Shown: one piece after another, positions 57,374 to 64,000 of the stretch
How the letters are laid out: each line of letters starts with the position of its first letter
Numbering within the stretch: position 1 is the stretch's first letter
Assembly (NCBI GenBank): GCA_032358165.1
Contig: JAALGY010000030.1
Span: 1,674,001 to 1,738,000, forward strand
DNA: 64,000 nt
Reading direction: 5' to 3'
Source: Diplosphaera chodatii
Lineage: Eukaryota > Chlorophyta > Trebouxiophyceae > Prasiolales > Stichococcaceae
Notes under the pieces: generated by a model
What the model was told of the DNA's origin: nothing
Databases searched by the model: none
What the model saw: only the letters and a program-made list of their open reading frames with translations
Position numbers and translations under genes: made by a program

Positions 57374-58492
57374 ATGGCAAACTCCACCATCTCTGCACTC
57401 AGGGCTGGAACTGGCATGACAGCAAGCCGTCAGCAGCCACCGCACTCCCAGGTCATCCCGCGCCACTCTGACGGTGATTCCGTGTTCCTCTGCGCTGTGC
57501 ACCTGCGTTTTCTTCCAAGCTGGTGCACCCCCGTGCTTGGTTTCATTCTGTCACGGCTGTGCCAACAGAGCATGCGATGTGATCGGTCACTACACTGCTC
57601 GCCTTCATGGTGCTGCTGCTATCGTAGCTTTGTTTGGGCTGTGCAACCGGCACCTCGGCCTACACGCGCATAAAGCAAACTTCCTCAAGTCGTTTTGCCA
57701 GTTCAGATAGTTTGCCGACTGCCGAAAAGTGATGGTTTGTGCCCCCTTTGACTTGCAAAACAACCTTGGCTGGCATCAGCGCAATCCAGCGAGTGGTGCT
57801 GTTGTATCTCCTCGTCGCACATGCCTGACGGTTGCAGCGCTGCAGTATGCCCAAGGTCAGATTGCTTAATCTCTGACGACACAACCGCTCATCATGTGCA
57901 TCAGGAATCAGGCTTCAGTTCCTCGACGCGCCTGCAGTGCAAGGGAATGCTGCTAACCGCTCTGATCTGTTGTGTGTCTGCTGCTGTGCCGTGCACGACA
58001 GCAGGCAACCTTTTGGGAGCCTGACTTCCACATCCGATTGTAACAGACGTCTGCTTGTTGTCCTCACAGCGCAGATCAGGCGGCACCAGCAGCTGCTCGT
58101 GCCAGCCGCTTGCGCAACTGGGCCGCAATCACAGCCAGACGATGAAAAAGCAGCCTGGCGGAAGCATGCCTTTGAGGAGGCAAAGGCCACCATGGACTGG
58201 GCGGCCAAGCAGACGGCTGAGATGGCCGACCGTAGGCAGAAGCAGTCGGATGCAGAGGATGCAGAGGCAAGTACAATGGGCATGGGTGACATCCGTGATT
58301 TGCCATCATATGACATGGACGATGGCTTGTGGGCTGCGCTCTGGTAGCCTTCGTCCTTATGGCCATCTGATGACTTCGAAGTTTCGCTTTCAGCTTCGCG
58401 AATCTCTCATCGGTTTGCAGCCCAACAGCATTGTCTGGGCCGCTGTATGTGCTCAAGCGCTGGCTGTGGGTGTTGCATGCAGGTGCGCGTGA
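57374..58492 (+). CDS. Coiled-coil tail-anchored family, copy D (short form)
   Basis: Three exons in phase: 57374-57473 (100 nt, as in copy A), 58070-58266, 58394-58492; 131 residues. Exon 1: MANSTISALRAGTGMTASRQ. Exon 2 begins QIRRHQQLLVPAACATGP, matching the start of exon 2 in copies A-C, but then jumps to the distal helix (KHAFEEAKATMDWAAKQTAE, MADRRQKQ). The central coiled coil of about 70 residues is missing. Exon 3: LRESLIGLQPNSIVWAAVCA then QALAVGVACRCA, a hydrophobic tail ending the protein. Intron 58267-58393 is GC-AG with a perfect GAG/gcaagt donor. It lies about 10 kb from the tandem copies, beyond TELO2, so it may be an older dispersed duplicate. Function unknown. Confidence 0.62.
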
Positions 58493-61400
58493 GACAGATA
58501 TGGACTTGGGGTTTCCCAACGGTGTGCCTCATTTGCATGCTGGTGGATGCGGTGTCAACAGGGCGTCTGAAGTTCTGAAGTCGAGTTACATCTGCGGGTA
58601 TGTTGGTTAGCTGTTATGAACGTCACTGCTTGCAATAGTGATCACCTGAGCTGCTGTTTGCAGTAGATTGATTGCATCAGATTGAGGCTTGTCCTCTGCG
58701 CGCTGGTACTGCATTACATCACTTACATGATATGCTGCAGGAAGACGTGGCCACCCTCGTCCTGTCGGTGGCAAATGACCGGACTTTCCACGCCTGAAGT
58801 CGCAAGCAATGCAGGGTCTGCTGTAGTGCGCCGCAGCCTGCTAGTGCTGCTAGGGTGCAGCGAGGCATCCGGGTATGGGGCGTTCCATGCTTAGCAAGGC
58901 GTGTTTAGGGTTAATGCAGCTTGGTCATTCTTCTACTCCACGTAGTGCACTCACCATGGTCTGGTGCCCTATGGGATGGTGTGGGGATGTTCACTCCTGG
59001 TTCAGTCGGTTCGTCAGCATCTGGCCAATCATCATCGCCTTGGTTGCCTCTGCGGCTTGAAGTCGTTATGCTGTGCCTGAACTGGCATGCTTGGAGCACA
59101 ACCTGTGGTGGCTTGACATGCCCATATGCCGCGCAACCTTGCATATGTGCTTTTGCCAGATGCTCGACACAGTCCATGCACATATGGTGACGCTCGGCAT
59201 GGCCTTTACCTGGAGGAGCATACGACTCTGGGCTACATCCGGTTGCAAATTACTTCGTGGAGAGTTGCGGTGTGATCCGACGACTCTGCAGTCATTTACG
59301 ACTGCCTCCGCCATGGACTCTCTGCCTTATATGGCAATATGGGTGCTCTGTAGGTGCTCAGTACGGCTGATGGCAAGGCATTCTTTGTGGCAGGCGCAAG
59401 GCGCTCATGTCTGAATATGCGGCCAAGCATGGCCGCTGCAACAGACGCGGGCCGCCTGTGGCCCTTATCAGAGCCATATGACCGGTGCGTGCAGTACTCC
59501 GTCACTGTTGTTGAACTACTGTTACGATCATGGTATGGTGACCTAGGTGCCGCCTGTGAATGAGGTGGAGGCAGAAAGCAATTGGCTTGCGAGCACAGGA
59601 TTGCGCAGACACCAGTCTGCAACAAGCACAACAATGCTGTGCGGCGAGCAGCGGTGTCGGCTGTCAGTGTGGCTGTTGCTGCTGTCGTACAACATGAGAG
59701 CCGTGCATGACTGCAGTGCTGATGACAACGCAGGCAGCAGTCGCTGTCTCATTCTGCGCCGGGAGGTCTTTCCTGCAAGCTCCAAGGGTGGGCTGCGCCA
59801 ATCCCAGCCCGCGTGCTCTGTGTGCAGCTGCACTCCGGGCCGCCAATGACGGCACACGCAGCCTCGGCGGCGGCAGCAAAGGCCCCGCCAGCCTGTGTGC
59901 GCATCCTGTGTGCGCATGCGTCATGACCGGCCAGTGGTTGGCCGCTCAGCCTGGCATAGCCACGATTGCTGGATAGCGGCTCGCCAGCTCTGCATTAGCA
60001 CGCCAGCGCCTCACATGTACCCCGAGGCAGCAGCATCAGCACGTCTGTAGCTGTTGTCTCAGCTGGGGCGACCTCCAGCTGACCATTTCTGCTGGAGCGC
60101 AGCCAGCCTTGAGGACCAAGTCGCGGCGTGAGGAGAGACGCCTTGAAGGCTAGCGCACTGCGCATGATAGCGAATTTGCAGCAGCGCAGCATCGGCAGCC
60201 AGGCAGCTAAGTACCCCTGGCAAGGGTCATCTCATTTAGGTGTGCCATTGTGGCCTGCCATGCCAGTCTCTCGTTCAGGTGTAAGATACCTGACAAGAGG
60301 CCAGCGATCGAAGTGTGAGGTTCTTTTGCGATTACATCGAGTAGTGCACGTCTGCAGCGGAGTTGTGCTAGTACTCTGCTCAAGGGTAGCTTGAGGGCAC
60401 GGCAAGGGATTTGAACGGTGCATCACGCAGTTCCCATATGTCAATCATCATGCAGTCACTCTGGGGATGGGCATGTGTCCTCGGGCGGCGGGGTGGGTGT
60501 CTTGGGGGGTGCAGGTGCATAGCAGGTGTCCTGCAACCAGGACAGCTAGAGGAAGGCTGCAGAGCCCCCAGCGGGACTTGATGTGGCACAAACGCTGGGA
60601 GTGGGTGGTGTCCTGCAGGCTGCCTGTGGGTGTCTTTCTGGAGCCTACCCAGGACAGGGCTCCTCTTGGTGTCCTGAAACGAGTCTTGCACGGTTTTTAC
60701 ACAGAGTCCGGCTCGCAATACAGGACCCTAGCTTCGCAGCTGCCAGACACCTGTTTCGCACACCAGTTTCTGATGTTCAAGACACCGCCCGGCGCCACAT
60801 CTCGGGACACTTCACAAGTTGCGTGCGGGACGCTCGTGCAGGACATCTGTGTTGTGCCACCAGGACACCCACTGCAGGACATCTGCGCCGGCAGGCGCAG
60901 GGCTTGTCCCCTGCTGTGCTGCACGTTCATCCGCAGCCATCTGCGCCATGCTGCCAGCATGTGCGGCGTGCTCGCTGTGCCCCTTGTATGACGCAGCGCT
61001 TGCTCGCCAGCCCATGCTGCATGATTGGCAGGGCACGCTGCCGCCGCTGGAATGCCATCACTGCAGCGCACACAGCGCGCCAGTCAGGCTCTGGCGGCAG
61101 GAGCACAACACTTGTGGCGGCAGCGGCAGCGGCCAAAATTAGCCAAACCGGTCTTGCAACCTTTGCCAAAGCACGCGCACATCACACCCCCGAACGGGTT
61201 TGTGAGGCAGCACACTCTGAAAATAAACATCAAAGGCTGCCAGAGTACACAGGCATGGCACGCTGGCTGCCGGCTGACATGGACGCTGCAGCAGGCACAG
61301 GTGCGCCTGCTGTGTGCTGATAAGTGTGCCCACCTGCAGCGCCTGACGGTCGGCGCTGCCCCGCCAGCAGTCCGCAGCGTGACGCGCTGGCTGCAGCTTC

Positions 61401-61751
61401 CACCGCCGCCGCCGCAGCAGCCAGGCAGGTGGCAGGGCAGCCGGCGCTGCTGCCGCTGGCCTACAAAGCACCCATTTCACTGCTGAGATTCAGCGTTCAG
61501 TGCCATCTGCCCCAAGCCTTGGTGGATGGGGACAGCGGTGCAGGTGCTGCTGCCATTGCTTGCATTGCCAAGTCGGTGACACCAGCCAGGGGCGCTAGAG
61601 GCCAGCGAGTATTCGGGGAAAAGAGCCAGAATGCATGGTCTGCAGCCAGATGTGCTGCGGCCGCAGGACTGCACAGGGCAAAACCAGCTGGCGCTGGGTT
61701 GCCGGCATGCTGCACCACAGCCGCTCCAGCGACAGACGTGCAGATGAGCAT
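58493..61751. other. Long stretch without a confident gene
   Basis: A plus-strand open segment 59352-59562 (VLSTADGKAFFVAGARRSCL and onward) looks mildly protein-like but I found no partners. The stretch 60510-60890 has many ggtgtcc/ggacac-type words and caggacatctg repeated at 60839 and 60874, suggesting degenerate tandem repeats. It may hide unrecognised exons or transposon remains linked to the neighbouring transposase-like gene. Confidence 0.4.
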
Positions 61752-63920
61752 TCACAGTGGCGCCCAGTTGCGGCGCCTCATTGACGGCTGCCAGTTGTTG
61801 AACGGTACCAGGCTGAACCAGTCGCCGCTGCCAGAGCTGAGAAGCACGCAGTCGATGCTATTGACATGCACGGCCCGCAGGCCGCCATCGCCGGAGCCGC
61901 CCTGCACGCGGTTGCGGTTGATGCGCTGCACGCCGCCATGCGGCTTCTGCTCGTTGAAGAAGTGACAGACTACCAGCCGCAGCGGCTTGGCTGGCGGCTC
62001 GCCGTCGGCCGGCGCCGGCAGCACCACCCTCAGGAAATGGGCCATGCGGCCGACAAGCTGGCTGCTGTCTGCAAAGCTGACGATGAGGTAGTAGCCGACG
62101 CAACGCGTCTGGCTGCTGTTGGAGGTGCTGGAGATGACCTCCCTGCCGCCACTGGTCGCTTGGCGGTGCTCGTAGATGCGGCAAGCCTCAAGACTGGCAG
62201 GACTGGCATGCGCTACACCGCCACAACCCCTCAGGATTTGCTGCAGCGCCCACCCTGAAGCAGTTTGACACTGTTGCACTGCGAGGCGCGAGTAAACGCA
62301 CCAGGTCATACAGTAGCGCATGCGCAGCAGGATCTTGAAGAAGGTGGAGGCGTCCAGGTAGTACAGGCGGTCCCGCCCCACGAACAGCGGCGGCCCGTGG
62401 CAGCCGACGTCACCATGGCGGGCACCCTCCGCCACCTTCAGCCAGCGCTCCTTGTGCCCCCTGCCTGCATGCGATGCAGCTTCGATTGATGGTTGGCAAC
62501 CCATGCTGCGCTGGGGCTGCTGGCACACTCCCGCAGGGCTGGCAGGATCCTAATGACGGTAGCGGCCACACCAGCAAAGCGCAGCAGCCCAGCTGGATCA
62601 CAACATCAGAGAAAGGTTGATTCGTGGTGTAGCTGGCTGCGCACACATGACTGAGGAGCAGACGTTTGTCGTTGGCAAGCATGGCCTCTCCCGCCGAAAC
62701 ATCGTCCTTGCGGCTCTGGCTGTAGCCCTGTAAGACACGCCACGCCTGTTGTCCCTGGGCAGCATAGCCTGCACCTCTTGGTCTGTGGCCCGCTGGTTGT
62801 AGGTTTCCTGTGAGGCAGCAGCACCGCAGCGACTCAGCAGTGTCAGCAGCGCTGATGTGTCACTTTGCCGGTCATGGCAGACCGGACCTTGTGCTGACAC
62901 GCCCATGTGCACTTTTGCAATGGAATGCGCACACGCACACCACCAGCTGCGCACCTCGAAGTTGCAAAAGCTGCAACCCAGGTATGCGCCCGGCCCCAAG
63001 GTTTTGCCCAGCTTGTGCCTCTCAACCATGTCTGCGAATATGAATCGTACGATGACGATGTGGCGCTCCGGAGACGGGGCGATGATGGAGCCGTCAGGCG
63101 CATGCTGGTGCGGCGTCATTACAAGGTCGCTGCCTTGGCAGCAAGGATGGGCAAGACTGCCGTGAGCACCTTGGCGCTAGCCAGAGTGATTTGTAGGGTG
63201 CATGCGCATGTTCTGCTGCGCTTGCTTGCCGAGACATGCTCAGATGCTGACGCCCAGTGGCGGAAGTGGCCATATGCACAGCGAGCAGGTGCTGGCCAGA
63301 GCAACTCGGGCATCACCTGCAGGCTCTGGCCTAAAGCGCTTCAGGTCCTGGACGAATAGCGCCGTAATGCACTGCAGCTGCCTGAAGTTTGGCTCTTTGG
63401 GGCCTGAGATAATGAGCACGGGCTGGTTCAGGTCCAAGCGGTTGATCATCTCGGTTGATGGCCCTGCGCCAGAGCATGCACATCACCATTACAACGCTGA
63501 TGGCTGGGTATGCTGGTGCAGTCTGACAGTGCGCAAGCAGCTGGCTCCTGAATGCTGCACATCTTGCCTGCATCACCCATACTTTGTCTCATGCCCAGGT
63601 GAGCAGCACATGAGATGGTACCTGAGAGCCGCCACCCCAGCTGGACCAAGCGATCAGTCAATGCCCGCCTTGTACGCTGATGCGTGCTCCTTGCGCAGCG
63701 CGCCTGCGATCTCCTCGTCGATACGCTCCGCCTCTTTGCTGGTGTAGAACCCTGGCCCATCACGCGCGCTGCCGCGTGCTGTGCAAAACTCAGGATTGTC
63801 AATATTCGCTGTATGGCCGCTTCCACGCCCACGTACCAAAACACCTGCGCACATGGCGGCATGGCTGGTGACTACCCGGGCCAGCGATTGAATAAAACAC
63901 CTTGCAGCACATGTTGTCAA
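61752..63920 (-). CDS. Transposase_21-like (CACTA-type) gene, probably a transposon fragment
   Basis: Minus-strand coding segments, joined only tentatively: about 63905-63654, 63463-63317, about 63137-62956, about 62815-62600, about 62440-62330 and about 62140-61752. Readable blocks: AERIDEEIAGALRKE, INRLDLNQPVLIISGPKEPN, VRFIFADMVERHKLG then GPGAYLGCSFCNFE (a CxxC in the position typical of these transposases), GYSQ, LANDKRLLLSH, a DASTFFKILLRMRYC stretch, and a C-terminal domain with SQLVGRMAHFLRVVLPAP, LRLVVCHFF and a stop at 61752. The ISGPKEP and GCxxC order resembles plant/algal Transposase_21 proteins. No terminal inverted repeats were found, and the 5' end may be outside the window. 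It could be a domesticated or decaying copy; exon joins are approximate. Confidence 0.5.
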
Positions 63921-64000
63921 GCACCAGCTGCCGGCAGTGCACAGGGCTGCAGCGCCTGTCCTGCCGGAGGGTCACACCTCAGCCGCTGGTCAGGGATGTG

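Noticed and set aside
61324..61965. 213-codon plus-strand frame
   Set aside because: Overlaps the minus-strand transposase-like C-terminal exon, which has recognisable blocks; the plus frame has none.
1..64000. tRNA, rRNA, CRISPR, bacterial promoters or riboswitches
   Set aside because: No cloverleaf, rRNA core sequence, regularly spaced repeats or bacterial gene layout was seen; the window is eukaryotic nuclear DNA.

Overview
The window comes from the nuclear genome of a green alga (Chlorophyta). The sequence is GC-rich and the genes are cut into many short exons with introns of about 30-350 nt. Several families are typical of plants and algae: an OSB-type organellar ssDNA-binding protein, a LEC14B/DCAF11 WD40 protein and a red-chlorophyll-catabolite-reductase-like enzyme. 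There are no bacterial operons, rRNAs, tRNAs or CRISPRs. Exons were joined by hand, using splice signals, reading-frame phase and family resemblance. Most models close exactly in phase from start to stop.

Left third (1-26 kb). In order: an Ala/Pro/Gln-rich coiled-coil protein (minus); OSB (plus, 9 exons, ending in a bacterial-SSB-like acidic tip); a small degenerate DEAD-box-helicase-like protein (plus); LEC14B/DCAF11 (minus, 17 exons); NADH-cytochrome b5 reductase (plus, 9 exons, diverging from LEC14B); the RCCR-like bilin reductase (plus, 7 exons); and a probably plastid-targeted FAD monooxygenase (minus, 9 exons). A 52-bp MITE-like element with a perfect 7-bp target duplication lies between the helicase-like gene and LEC14B.

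Middle (26-40 kb). Three tandem paralogues of a plant/algal unknown family, possibly DUF3598/lipocalin-like, occupy 26.7-35.7 kb. Their exon lengths are almost identical, but one intron has been precisely lost and another differs in GC versus GT donor between copies. A Ser/Thr kinase with an apparent 1-nt frameshift in its glycine loop follows.

Right (40-64 kb). Three tandem copies, plus a fourth 11 kb further on, of a family I do not recognise. Each has three exons: a short N-terminal exon, a charged coiled-coil exon and a hydrophobic tail, suggesting small tail-anchored proteins. One copy has an in-frame stop. A 19-exon TELO2/Tel2 homologue separates the third and fourth copies. The right edge holds a minus-strand Transposase_21-like gene.

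Two features run through the whole window. At least 14 of about 105 placed introns use GC-AG boundaries, far above the usual ~1%. Two unrelated genes (helicase-like and TELO2) carry tandem triplications of a 3' splice site plus exon. Both suggest a lineage with relaxed splice-donor use and active local exon duplication.
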